Below, piece after piece: positions 33,001 to 44,886 of a stretch of DNA of 64,000 nt. Numbering within the stretch: the stretch's first letter is position 1; the number at the start of each line of letters is the position of its first letter. The position numbers and the translations under genes were made by a program. Under the pieces are notes generated by a model, which made no database searches, had not been told where the DNA came from, and saw only the letters and a list, made by a program, of their open reading frames with translations. This DNA comes from Zygnema cylindricum (taxonomy: Eukaryota; Streptophyta; Zygnematophyceae; Zygnematales; Zygnemataceae): assembly GCA_037447655.1 (NCBI GenBank), contig JBBHKE010000890.1:436001-500000 (forward strand), written 5' to 3'.

Positions 33001-35386
33001 GTGTTGCCATGGCTACTTTCAAATCGCCTTCCAAACATTTGTTGTCGTCTTAGGTTACATCTGTCACCTTTAATCGTGTATCTATGCAAAATGGAACTGT
33101 TACTGCTCATATTTGTGTCTCTTAATATAAGCAGTGGTAATCAAACAAAAGATGAATGTGTTCTTTTAATGATCATGATGTTCTATATTCAAAACAACAT
33201 CATGACTGCTTCCCAAACCTTCGTACATCTGGTTGAGGGTTTCTCAAGATCGATAGACAATCTTAGACGATGTAGAATGCGGGGAGAATACTATATTGTC
33301 CCCCGCAGTTTACATTTTTCAATGACACTTGTCGATACTATTCAAAACGATAAATACATGGGACTGTTTCATCTTCCACGGTATCTTGTTTATTATTTGG
33401 TGAAGAAATAGGTCATCGTATGGAGACGTACCCCGCGCCCTGTTTTTTTAACATTCCCAACATAAAACTTTCGGTCAAACGTCAAATAGAAACGGTTCTT
33501 TACCGTTTGGCAACTAGAAACACACCTACATCAGTGGGAGAGCTCTTTGGAGCCAGGAAAACCACGGTGATAAGGAAACAGGCGTTATTCTCTAGAGCAG
33601 TATGGGATATCTTTACCCCGCGGCTGATTTATTGGCCAACAGGGACAAAATTCAATTAACTCGTAACCGTATTTAAAAGTTACAAATTCCAGTTTCCGCT
33701 TGTTGTGGTGCTATCGACGCCACACACATTAATATTGGGTTGGGGGCTGGAATGAGGGCGTCGGATTGGTATGATATGGAAAGAAACTATAGTACAATAT
33801 TACAGGCGGTAATAGCTCCCAACACCCGTATTCTAGATGCGTGTGTTGGGTGGGCCAGTAATGTTGACGATTCCTGGGTATTCAAAAAATTTGGTATAGG
33901 AGACGCTATTTTGTTTGGGGAGGGACTGCAAGGACCATCTGTTAATGTAGATTTGGAAGAGGTGTCACCTTTCATTTGTTGTTCCATGACCACTGGAGCA
34001 GGTGGAGCAGGTGGAGCAGGTGAAGCAACAACAACAATAGTAGTAGACATAATTCACTCACATAAGCTAATCAATAATCCTTTCAAATAGTTGGTTTATA
34101 CAACTCATAAAATCTGATACAACAGTCCAAACTGCTTCAAACTATACCACGGTATAGGATATCACAAAGATTAACGAATCTAAAAGTTTCAGCCCAATTA
34201 ATTTAATATACACCAAGATATGCAACTCAGAAGTTTCCCAAAAAGATCATACAGTCTGGAAGTCTGGATACATAAAATGTTCTACGTCCTAGGTCTTATA
34301 CTCGTAGTGAGTTTCTACTCCTAGTTGTCATATTACATAGTGATGTACTTCCAATACAAGTGTTCTTGAGAGATACGTCCAAGAACCAAACTGCCACTAA
34401 GATCTAAGTACTCCTAATCACGCAAAAGTTAACTAATATTACAATCAATATTACTGAGAGATCACCACTAAGTGATTGTACAATCAATTGCCGCCGGCTT
34501 AGTTATAAGTTTTCGGATACGTCCATTCATATGTTGGGAAAACACCTGCCAGCAAATCACTTGTGATCCCTATGTGAATCTCGTCCATTGACTCGATTCA
34601 TATTAACCGCAATTGCGATGTCCCGTTCGGATCATATTCAACGTCACCGTAGCTTCGTCGTTCTGTACCGAATCAAATCCCAAATAACTGCAACTACTTT
34701 GTCGCGTCTGTATCGCAGTTGTTTTGTCCCATTTGCGTCGCAGCTGCTTTGTCTTATCAGCGTCGCAGCTGCTTTGTCTTATCAGCGTCGCAGCTGGTGC
34801 CATTCCAAAAATACTTGTTATGTACTTAAGTGACAACGCGTGTCCTTAAACGCTACATTTTACTATCTTTCTGTCGTCACACTAATTTACTTAGACGTAA
34901 ATCTTTCCAAAATCAACATTATTTTGGGTGACGCAGGATACCCGTTGAGAAAGCACTTAATCACTCCGTTTCGATGGTCTGATTTAGAAGATTTGATCAC
35001 CCCATTTCTATGGTCTGATTTAGAAGAACCACAATAGTCTTTGGAAACCACATAAGTCTTTCAACTATTTCCATAGCAGTAGACGCATGTGTGTAGAGCC
35101 ATTTTTTAGGATTTTAAAACGACAATCGGTAATATTAAGCAAAAAAAATGTGTTGCCTAACATGGAGCATTTTGTGGACACAATTATTTTGGTGTGTACA
35201 CTACACAATTTGATGTTGGATGAAGACATACGTTACTTGGATGAGGATTCTCCATGTACCACACCTCCAAATGAAGAGGAAAGTAATGTGAACCGAGCAG
35301 AGAGGGATGCATAAAACAATGAAGAAGGCAAAGTTCTATGCGACTTGCTAGCCGAATATCTTTATGAAAGGCACGGAGTGTTGTAG
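33001..35386 (+). pseudogene. PIF/Harbinger (DDE_4-type) transposase, decayed
   Basis: The frame is broken but the family order is clear. Helix-turn-helix-like region: VLYRLATRNTPTSVGELFGA (about 33500-33560) and WDIFTPRLIYWPTG. Catalytic segment: CCGAIDATHINIG (first Asp, near 33715), then ILQAVIAPNTRILDACVGWA and GEGLQGPSV. Later come LGDAGYPLRKHLITPF (second Asp, near 34930) and MCVEPFFRILK (Glu, near 35095), then VDTIILVCTLHNLML. A final YLYERHGVL ends at a TAG. All three DDE residues survive. Disruptions: a TAG near 33409, TAA after WPTGTKFN (33657), a frameshift before CCGAID, an unrelated or intronic 34091-34840 segment, and TAA after NRAERDA (35312). It cannot make a full enzyme as read, unless 34.1-34.8 kb is an intron and the stops are errors. 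Confidence 0.88.
34738..35030. repeat. Short direct repeats inside the transposase relic
   Basis: Two 25-bp copies containing GTCGCAGCTGCTTTGTCTTA lie near 34738-34790. Two 36-bp copies ending TGGTCTGATTTAGAAGA lie near 34960-35027; the second set duplicates part of the region just after the LITPF motif. Confidence 0.7.
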
Positions 35387-35870
35387 AAGAAACTTTGTAC
35401 TTTAGGTAGTTTAGTTGAAGACTTTGATTTTGTTGTAAAAATAGTTATTCTTGTGGGTGGGGTTTAGTTAAAGACATTGATTTTGTTGTAAAAATGAGTT
35501 AAAGTTGTGGGTGGATTAGTGAAACATATAAGGCAACAAAACAAAGGTTACTGCTTAACAAATATTCTCAAAAAATATCCCAAAAATATCCCAAAAATAT
35601 TCCTGTAATGTTTTTATCTTTTATATGATGAGAAACTTCAATGAAATTCTTGGTTACTTTTGTGTCTAGTGGATATTAATCAATTGATGTATGAGGTTGT
35701 GTTTCATTACATAAAGCCATACTTCTTAGCCGCTCCAAGCTTCCTCGTTGTTAATGGTTAACAAACTTGTATTTCCTTAGGATGTATTTTCATTTGTTTT
35801 CACTTTGTGAGGTGAATTGTAAACAAAAGATGTAACTAACAATCTTCTTCCTCAGCAATGACTAAGAGGT

Positions 35871-36050
35871 AGTGGGGTTGGAGCAGCTGGAGTTATAACT
35901 GTTTAGAGGAAACAAAGGGAGAGGAATGTAACTGTGAGGTAAGAGGCTCCAATAAAGGTTAGCGGGGTTGGAGCAGCTGGAGCTATTACTGTCTAGAGGA
36001 AACAAAGGGAGAGGAATGTAACTTTGAGGTAAGAGGCTCCAATAAAGGTT
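35871..36050. repeat. 90-bp tandem duplication
   Basis: Two units start AGTGGGGTTGGAGCAGCTGG (35871) and AGCGGGGTTGGAGCAGCTGG (35961) and end AATAAAGGTT. They are highly similar. Confidence 0.85.
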
Positions 36051-36367
36051 AGCATATATTTCATGAGGATCTAGTCGTATTGATTTCTACATTTTGTGTG
36101 TGTTTTGTTCGCTATATAATGTGAACTCGGCTGTGTTTTCATGGTACTTCTGCAATCCAATAATGCACTCCACTAATGCAGTACAACAAAGATATTTATG
36201 CGTTTATTTTACGTTTCCATATAGGTAGCATTTTCCATGCACTTATCTGTAACTTTATTTTAGGTTTGCATGTATGTAGCATTTTCTCCTCGATAAAGAA
36301 AATTGAAAATTTACTGTCATTTGTGTCATTCTTGTTTTCAGGATGTGCTCTGTCATTTCTGTAATGC

Positions 36368-36540
36368 TTGTTTAGTCTTGAGGGTCAGACACATGTTTGT
36401 TTAGTCTTGAGGGTCAGACACAAATAACAGAAACAACAATCTTACTACTTAAACTACGACAACCCTAATAATGTTTGGTGTTTGAATACAATCTTACTAC
36501 TTAAACTATTACAACCCTAATAATGTTTGGTGTTTGAATA
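36368..36540. repeat. Two adjacent tandem duplications (29 bp and 52 bp)
   Basis: TTGTTTAGTCTTGAGGGTCA begins two 29-bp units at 36368 and 36397. CAATCTTACTACTTAAACTA begins two 52-bp units at 36437 and 36489. Confidence 0.85.
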
Positions 36541-37560
36541 TAATTGATAATTTGGCTGTGCCTTTTTTTATTATTTTAAAAGTATTCATGAATGGATTTA
36601 GGTGGAGGTTTTCAATTACAGGTGGAGGTTTTGAATTACTGATGATGAAGAGCATCGTCGGAGATGTGAAAAAGGTTTCCCACAAGTTTATTCATTCACA
36701 TTGAATTAACATTGTTTTGGTATTGTTATCACGTGATTCATTTTGTGTTTTTATGCTTGTATTGTGTTTCAAAAGCCGCTTTACTGTCATGGTTCACTTA
36801 TTTTCCGTTGTTTCGCGTGATTTACCTCGGTGCCCATAACTTAAGCTTGGGAAACTAGAAATGTAATAAATTCCAGTTTTCCTCTATAATAGGTAAAAAA
36901 CCATAAATGCAATTTTTTTTCCTCTTTTTGCTTTGATGTTGAATATTTTGGTTTTATTATGTAGTCATTTATCTAAAGCGCTAAAACTGAATAAGTCCAC
37001 AGTATATATGAAAAGAGTCCACATTTTTTTTAGGTTAAGTTATGTTGTTAGTCGCTTATGTTGTGGGAGGCTCTTTCCTATATTTTTTTTTCCTGTGTCT
37101 GCTCACATACTATTTTAGTTTTATCAGTCGCTTTCGGCGTCATTTAAATCATAATCTCGCAGAGACAAAAAAATTATCGTTTTTTCCTCTCTTATTTTTT
37201 GTAACTTTTTCTATCTATTTTTTCTCTCTATTCTCCCTCTTCTTTCTATTGCTCCCTTTTTGTGATTATTTTAATCTTACCTGTGGTGTAGAAAAAGTCA
37301 AAAAGACATAAGACGAAGAAGGAAAAAATGACCCAATATAAAGTGTTAGTTGAATGGAAGAAGGAAAAATTGACCCTATGTAAAGTGTTTGTAGAATGTG
37401 AAATCTCAATGGAAGACTTGCTATAGATGTACCGGTGGAAAAGTGGACAAGGAGAAATGTTATGTTAGCTTTTGCGACCTTTTTGTGATTGGAAGGGTTA
37501 ACATGATTAAGGATTAACATGAAAGATGAAATAAAACATAGCCAGTCTTTTGTTAGCCGG

Positions 37561-37632
37561 AAATGCACAAAGCCAAATGAATTTAGTTATAAATGTAAAT
37601 GCACAAAGCCAAATGAATTTAGTTATAAATGT
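37561..37632. repeat. Perfect 36-bp tandem duplication
   Basis: Two identical copies begin AAATGCACAAAGCCAAATGA. Confidence 0.9.
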
Positions 37633-39012
37633 AAATGTATTATTGATACTTAAAAAATAAAATCTACTGTAACTTGTCTTTTGTCCTTTGTAGTATATTT
37701 TTCTTGAGTGTTGTTTGCATTCGCATTTTGTATGGAATAATAAATTAGGATTTGATATGCCGTGGACTAATTTTTATCTTTCATTTTCTCATTAAAATAA
37801 AAGGAAAAAAAGATGTGCAGGAAAAAAAAATGAAATGTGTAATAAAAAGAAAAGGGAAATGCCACAAGAAAGATAAGGTGTAAAGAAAAAGATAGGCAAA
37901 TGGTGAATGTGTAAATGGGTTGTGGTATTTGTTGATGAGATTATAAAATGAGGGCAAGATTTTTTTGCAAGTGTGACACATGCCACGAAATCGTGAAGCG
38001 GAAAAAAAAAAAACAAGTGAAGAGAAAGAAAATCAGAAGACAGTCAAACGGTGACATAGGGAGAAGAGAAAAAGTGTGAAAAGATAGCCTTGCATAGCGA
38101 ACGGGTTTAGCCGGGATCAATAATCACGATACATCATTATCTTGAGATATCGACAATATGGATATAAAGTTCTTAACAGTCCGTAAAACCGAGTTTTCCC
38201 AAGTTTTCGTATATTATGCACATTTAGAAATTCCATCACTCTGTACCCTAAAAATACCTAGAATTTTAAAATATATCGGTAGATAATCGGTGATTATCAC
38301 GATGATGATGCTTTATCAGCAAATAACAAAAATATGGAGTTTTGATTTTGCAATATATCTTGGTTACAATGGATACTTTTAGGGGCTTTGACAAATGAAT
38401 AGAGAGTACTAATCATGGTTAATAACATCAAGATTGGCATTTCACATTAACATTTCTAGAGGGGTAGTACGCCCATGTCAAATAAAATGTGATGACGACA
38501 TGGTCTGACCATTTATTATTCCCGTGTGTTATGAAAGTTTATCAAAAAAATGGGTTTAAAAATACGAACTTGTACTGGTCAAATTATATAGCATGAAGTA
38601 TACGTTGTAAAACATCATAAACATCTTTATGAATGAGTATGAACGAAAGTAAAACCAAAATTTTTCTGTATAAGCTACCTTTTTATGTGTTTGCTATTTT
38701 TGTCCTTCAACATGTAGCTAAGCAAAAAGAAAGATGGAAACTTATAAATTTAAACTATTATAAAAAACACCGTGATATCAAACAATGTACTCCTCCAAGA
38801 AAGTAAATGTAATCCAATACTATGTAGACGTTTCGCATCGTTCCAACATTTGTGTTCATTCAAACAAGAGATAAACTAATCAATAGGAACAAGAGAATAG
38901 AGGAAATCAATTGAGACCGAAAAGCAACTTCAGAGATAAAATTAAATCAACCACAAAACTTATAACCTAAGGAAATAATGCAACATTTTTTTTCACTCTT
39001 ACCTTAATAATA

Positions 39013-39890
39013 TCATGGCTGATGGGATGAGTTGTTATCCTCACCACCCTTCTTTTCTGCCACCTTACACACGGCGTTGATCAAACGAAGTCTTCTTTCA
39101 AATTCTTGAAAACGATGTTCGTTCCTCTCCCAATTTGCTTTAAGCAATTCCACAAATGTGTTCTTTGTCTCCTTCGTCTCCTTTAGAGACATTTCATGTA
39201 TTTCTTGTGCTATTTCTCGAAACCCCGTAAACTCTAATGATCATACTCCGCTAGCGTCATTTACATTTCTTTTGCGTTTCCCATTACTATTGTTGTAAAT
39301 GTTCTGGGATGCTGGTGAGGTAGTTTGTGTATCATCAAAAGGATTACTTTTAGAGGCACTAGCGTTTCCCTCAACCGTGGTAGTCCCTCCTTGACGAAGT
39401 GTAAACGTATCCCTAACATGGGTTGGTGTTATGTTTTCATTTCCCCCCATACCTTCATCTATCGCTGAATATAAACGTTCAACGAAACCATCTGGCAAAT
39501 TTTTCTCGAACTTCTCATGCGTGGCCATTGACAAGTAATCTAGATTGCCACTAGGATTTTTTGATTGGTAGTCTTTAACTTTTTTGTAATCCTTAGTGAG
39601 ATTTTCCCATTTTTCCCAACATCAGAGATATGGTCTGAACACACCTTCATCTTCCAACTGAAGGCTGACGCGTCTCCATTTTTGTTCAGCAGATCGATGC
39701 GTGGCTTGTAGGTCGTTCGTCTTCTCGTGTTGCGTTTCTTTGACTTTAGCGGAAATCAACTTGAACACCTCGTTCTCCGTCCACCGAGTGTTAGTAGACG
39801 GAGGGATTGCACTAATTTCAACCGTCTTCTTGTTCTTCGTGTTCGTTACCCTTAGTTGGCTCCCCCGTTTTTTTGCCCCTTTTCCCCACT
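39013..39890 (-). pseudogene. Harbinger-associated Myb/SANT-like DNA-binding protein, two in-frame stops
   Basis: One long minus frame reads through about 290 codons with two TGA codons (39622-39624 and 39241-39243). The N-terminal part is basic (KEWGKGAKKRGSQ). A Myb/SANT-like trihelix domain follows: TRWTENEVFKLISAKV, HRSAEQKWRRVSLQLE, then CWEKWENLTKDYKKVKDYQ. After a Ser/Thr/Asn linker with a basic cluster (GKRKRN), the last 80 residues form a charged helix (EIHEMSLKETKETKNTFVEL, FQEFERRLRLI). In PIF/Harbinger transposons a second ORF of this type binds the element's ends and carries the transposase into the nucleus. Both stops are one C-to-T step from CGA (Arg), and the frame is otherwise undamaged. 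It converges on the transposase 3.6 kb away. Confidence 0.82.
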
Positions 39891-40266
39891 CCTTGGCTAT
39901 TGTTTTTCAGAATTTTGTTTTATGGCAATACGGGTTTGTTTAGATTTTCTAGCCTTGTTTTGCAAATTTTTATTCTTACGACCACCTACAAGACCAAAAA
40001 GAAAATCTAAGAAATGCATGAAAACGATAAGAAAAAACCTTAAAAATTAACTTATATAAATACACACATATATTGAGGAGAGTAGGAAAAGAAGAATTGA
40101 AAAAAACAGAAAAAAAATAGACGAAGAAGGTTAGAGAAATACGTATACAAGGAGAAAGAGAGGAAAACGTAAAAACAAAAAAAAAATAGAAAGAGATAAA
40201 GCAAAACAAATAAAAATAAATAAACAAAACGAAACAAAAACCAAAAACAAACCCAAAAAATAACAC

Positions 40267-41456
40267 CTGTTGTATGGTTTGTGATGCCTCCTCCTACAAG
40301 AAAAATAGACAATGCAGATTAGAAAGAGAGTAAACGTGAATTACAAAACAGTATATAAGATAGGTCGAAGAATATGGATGGAAGGAGAAGGAAAAAGAAG
40401 GGGTGAAGGAGAAGAAAAAAGCGAAGGAGCATTAGAAAGAGAAGAGAAAAGAGAGGAAATTATAAGAAACATAAAACAAAAATAGAAACAGATGAAGCAA
40501 AAGTGAAAAAAACAATAAAAAAGACCAAGCAAAAACCAAAAACAAACCCTGAAAATAGCACCTATTGCATTAGGGTTTTTGCTCGTGATGCCTCCTCCTT
40601 TGACAAGAATAGATGATGAAAATTAGAAGGGAAGACGTAAATAATGAAAATATGTGTTGAAGAAGAGTCGGAGAAGATGCATCGAAAGAAAAGGAAGAAG
40701 AGGGGGTGAAAGAAAAGAATAAGGAGAAGGAGAGATACATGTAGATATAGAAGGACAAGGAGGAGGAGAAGGAGAAGAAATCAAAAAAGATAGAAAAAAG
40801 AACATAAAAAGCAAAACAAGAAAATAAAAAACAAAATAAATAAATAAACATTAACCAAAAACAAACCCTAAAAATAGCACCTGTTGCATTAGGGTTTTCG
40901 TTCGTGATGCCACCTCCTTTAACAAGAATAGACGATGAAGATCAGAAGGTGGGAAAACGTAAATTAAGAAAATATGTGTTGAAGAAGAGTCGGAGAAGAT
41001 GGATCGAAGGAAAATAAAAAAGAGGGGGGGAAAGAGAAGAATAAAGAGAAAGAGAAATAAAAGGAGGTACATTAAGACAAGGAGGAGGAGAAGGAGATAA
41101 CAATATAAATAACAGAAATCTAAAATGTAAACATATGAAGAAAAACATAAAATAATATAAAAAAACAAACATAAACCAAAAACAAACTCTACAAATATCA
41201 CCTGTTGCGTTACGGTCGTTGTTCGTGATGCCTCCTCCTACAATAAGAATTGACGATGAAGATTAAACGTAAATTACAAAAGTATGTATAGGAGAAGAGT
41301 GGAAAAACACGAATTGAACGAGAAGGAAAAAGCGAAGGTGGAAATAAAATAAAACCCTAAAATAATCAACACATAGAAAAACATACATAAATGAAATATA
41401 AACCCTGAATGTAGCACTTGTTGCATTGGTGATTGATTTTGTCGCTGGTGCCTACT
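40267..41456 (-). repeat. Tandem array of mini-exon-like units upstream of the Myb-like frame
   Basis: Five related blocks occur at 40293-40267, 40597-40562, 40916-40881, 41237-41202 and 41456-41418, spaced 304, 319, 321 and 219 bp. Each is preceded by an AG and followed by GTGNTA-like donor sequence on the minus strand. Units are 27, 36, 36, 36 and 39 nt, all multiples of three. Read in phase 0 they give EEASQTIQQ, EEASRAKTLMQ plus stop, EVASRTKTLMQQ, EEASRTTTVTQQ and SRHQRQNQSPMQQ. The intervening sequence is also repeated (CAAAAACAAACCCT; purine-rich tracts). They could be alternative short exons of the Myb-like gene, or a tandem repeat that keeps splice signals by descent. Confidence 0.6.
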
Positions 41457-41489
41457 CTTTCAATGTTTGTAGGATCCCCTCTGCGGCCA

Positions 41490-41657
41490 TTTTTATTCAC
41501 TTTTAGGATGGTGTGTTCTCGTTCATGTATTGTCCAAACACACAGAGTTATGTTTACAATAATAGTAGGTATTTTTTTATTCACTTTTAGGATGGTGTGT
41601 TCTCGTTCATGTATTGTCCAAACACCTAGAGTTCTGTTTACAAGAAGAGTACGTATT
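41490..41657. repeat. 84-bp tandem duplication
   Basis: TTTTTATTCACTTTTAGGAT begins both copies (41490 and 41574). On the minus strand the frame at 41779-41366 (137 codons, no family recognised) reads VWTIHEREHTILKVNK twice. Confidence 0.8.
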
Positions 41658-41779
41658 GTGTGAGGTAGAATGCCCGGTAAATAGACAAAAGGGTTATAGT
41701 TGCCACACAAGATGCAAACAAGTATTTCAAAATATACAACGGAAATGCACCACATGTTTATATGGGTAATGTCATTCAT

Positions 41780-42541
41780 CTACATTTCCCTATGTAGGTA
41801 GAGAGTCTCTAACGTACGGAAACGTAACCCTATCTTTTGTTCTTAAATTTTGAATTCGTCGAAATATTTGCCACGAAATTTGAATTATGAATTTAAATGT
41901 GAATTCTGAATTTAAATTTTAATTCTGAATTTGGATTTGAGATTTTTGAAATTTTCGTGCAGAAAGGGCGAAATTTGATTTTGGAAATGAAAAATGCGGC
42001 AAAATATGGTCAAACTTAGGTAAGTGGATAGCAAGAGGAGAGTTATGTACTTTTGGTGGGCCGATCGGTTTCCGGTCAGTTGCCGGTCAGTTGTCATTTG
42101 GTAGCCGACCGGTTGACCTGCATCCATCCTGCGTGGCAGGCGTCACATGCCCTGTACGACGTGTAGGCCTTTGATAGCTTGTTCAAAGCGGAGATATTTT
42201 GCCTTTTTACGTGTACCAATGGTACACGTATTGGTACACGTCCAGTATCGTGCAACTCTCCTTGCGAGGAGAGTATCTCAACACTGGATGATGTGGGCGA
42301 TTGCTTTGCGGATCTGAAAAGTGTAATTTCCAACGGCCAAGAATTACGCCTACATCATTGGAGCCTCGCGACAGCTTTCCAGTAACGACGACAACTTTCC
42401 AGTAACGATGTCTCGTCTGACAAAAAAAAAAAAACAGGTACCTCACTGTACGACACTATACAAAAAAGTACGACGTCAAGTAACGAACAACGCTTTTCGT
42501 CTAATGGAATTCTACCCTCAGTCGATGTTCCATCGCGTAAA
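41780..42541. other. Repeat-rich, gene-free stretch
   Basis: Short inverted repeats at 42215-42290 include ACTCTCC-TTGCGA-GGAGAGT and paired GGTACACGT words. TTTCCAGTAACGA(C/T) is duplicated at about 42377-42410. No coding frame with family resemblance. Confidence 0.55.
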
Positions 42542-43177
42542 GCTTGTAAACCACGTGTTTTATATTTAGTGGCACCACGTAAGCTACAATCCAATATTAA
42601 ATATCCTTCTGATTTTTAACACCGACAAATTTCACTTCAAATCTTCACTTGCGTACCATGTAACTGCGTAACCAAGTCATAATACGATAAAACTTTTATA
42701 CTTTTTGCAAACGCTAGTCTTCTACGCTAGCTCATTTTTAAGGGTTCTTGTTTGCGAACATGAGGAAAATCCTTTGTCGGAAATAGTGTGACGAAAGAGC
42801 GTTACCAGAAATAGCGCGACCAAGGACCGTTTCGAGATTAATTTTTTTATTTTCAACTGTATTTTGAAAGGTAAACATACCATGTGCAAATCTTGTGATT
42901 TGTCGGTTGTTATCCATCTGACACGCAACTTAATCGTCCAGCGTGTCGCGATTCATTTTGTCTTATAGGTGACAACCCACCTCTTACAGCAACGTTGTCA
43001 GCTATATAAAAAAATGAAGCGAACGCCTCGCGAATAAATATCCAACAGTCATTGTTACCTCTAAAACTTCGGAGAGTATTGCCAAGATTCTTTGTAATGT
43101 TGTTCGCATACAAAAACACAATAATCGGTACGGTTTGGTACGGATAGGCGCGGATTTCTGTAAATTACCCCACTTTT
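42542..43177. repeat. Dispersed repeat family, copy B
   Basis: Collinear with 2617-3230 in the same orientation, ending with GGTACGGTTTGGTACGGATA and GCGGATTT. Diverged by scattered substitutions and small indels. Confidence 0.75.
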
Positions 43178-43185
43178 TTACTGAC

Positions 43186-44345
43186 TAGTAAATCACGCCC
43201 GTTACACGGGCATGGATTGTGTCATATTTTTCATGCCCGTTACACGAACCTAGACAATGTTCCGTTTATCATGCCCGTTACACTTTGGACCGTGACCTGT
43301 TTATCAAATCGTCGAAGTACTATTATACTGTTTTAGAAGTCCGTACGGACATTTGTAGACGCGACCCAAAACAAAACGATTGACGAAAAACGGTTGACAC
43401 GATCGAGCAACCAAGATCAATTTTATGGACAGTGTCCAATTTATCATGCCCGTTTACACGCGCATGGACCGCGTCCTGGTTATTGAAACGTCTAAGTACT
43501 TTTTGTGCTATTCAATACGCCTATACGTACATTTGTATACCCGACCCAAAACAACACAACAATTGATGGAAATTCGCGATTGAAGGAAAATTGGACGGTC
43601 ACAAACGAAGGATCTACGGCTCAAGACTCATTACTGCAGGTGTCGGTTTCATCTACATTAATTGACAGGTTCGAGCAGCCAAGATCTCACGGTTATAAAC
43701 GATTGCTGATGGGGTACTTTGAAAGTTACTTGATCGTTGAGGTTGCCCAAGGGACTGAGTTACCCGTTTGTTGACGTTGGCCGAGGGACAAAGCTACCAT
43801 GTTTATCAAAACATCGAAGTAGGATTGTACTGTTTTAGAAGTCCGTACGTACATTTCTAGACGCGACCCAAAACAAAACGATTGACGAAAAACGGTTGAC
43901 ACGATCGAGCAACCAAGATCAATTTTATGGACAGTGTCTAGTTTATCATGCCCGTTTACACGCGCATGGACCGCGTCTTGTTTATCGAAACGTCTAAGTA
44001 CTTTTTATACTATTCAAGAGGCCTGTACGTACATTTGTAGACGCAACCCAAAACAACACAACAATTGATGGAAATTTGCGATTGAAGGAAAATTGGACGG
44101 TCAGGAACGAAGGATATACGGCTGAAGACTCATTACTGCAAGTGTCGGTTTCATCTATTTTCATTGACAGGTTCGGGCAGCCAAGATCTCATGGTTATAA
44201 ACGATTGCCGACGGGGTACTTTGAAAGTTACCTGATCCTTGAGGTTGTGTAAGGGACAGAGTTACGCGTTTGTTGACGTTGGCCGAGGGACAAAGCTACT
44301 CGTTCGCTGACGTTGGGCGAGGGACACGCCGTTTACGGGTGCAGA
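43186..44345. repeat. Two 502-bp tandem units with GCCCGTTACACGGGC palindromes
   Basis: Unit 1 starts at 43299 and unit 2 at 43801, both at GTTTATCAAA; they stay aligned to about 44300 with few differences. Landmarks: TTGACGAAAAACGGTTGACA, CATGCCCGTTTACACGCGCA, GAAGGAAAATTGGACGGTCA and GAGGGACAAAGCTAC. The left shoulder carries TCACGCCCGTTACACGGGCA (43195-43214), which forms a 6-bp stem. The small frame at 43505-43774 is not convincing. The class is unknown; it may be a tandemly duplicated non-coding transposon. Confidence 0.75.
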
Positions 44346-44754
44346 CGGACGGAAACTGGGCCTATTTATAGGTTTTCAAACTGACAACCAAAGGTATATA
44401 ATTTGAATAAAGATAGAACTTGCCCCTAAATAACTATACATCAAATGTAAAGGTTTATAAGAGTTATTTCATTTTATATCCAAAACCGGCGTGTCTCATT
44501 TCAACAAGAGGAAGAGCTAAGAGGTAGGGGGAGAGAGGGGAGAGGAGGCGTTGACAGCCTACACTTTTGAGAAATAACCCACGAAATAATTATTGCATAC
44601 TCTTGCAAACATAAATTATCCGTACAGTAGGAAACGTATTAAAGGAAAAAATTATACCAACCTCTCGCAAAAATGTGTAAATAGTGTGACATTTACAAAT
44701 ATGTTTTCCTATTTGTTGGTAAAGTGCCAATTTGCCTTAAACTAGCGATTTTAG

Positions 44755-44886
44755 TTGATTTACATTTGATTATAAAATTGAGTTGGCTTGATTTACATTT
44801 GATTCGGAAAATGAATTGGCTTGATTTACATTTGATTTTGAAAATGAGTTGACATAATTTACATTTTATTTTGAAATGGAGTTGGC
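44755..44886. repeat. 4 x 33-bp minisatellite in an open minus frame
   Basis: Units start at 44755, 44788, 44821 and 44854. Because 33 is a multiple of three, the minus frame at 45097-44693 (134 codons) reads four 11-residue repeats of the form FKIKCKSSQLI. No family recognised. The ORF may be an artefact of the repeat. Confidence 0.75.

Larger units (their letters stand above)
35387..39012. other. Spacer between transposase and Myb-like relics
   Basis: No gene recognised. AT-rich, with several recent tandem duplications (listed separately) and a weak CGATAT-like palindromic stretch at 38110-38310 (ATATCGGTAGATAATCGG). Small ORFs at 37780-38020 are Phe/Leu-rich shadows. Confidence 0.6.

Noticed and set aside
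40052-41201. Reverse-strand Phe/Leu/Tyr-rich ORFs resembling membrane proteins
   Set aside because: Translation of purine-rich tandem repeat spacers; composition artefact in several overlapping frames.
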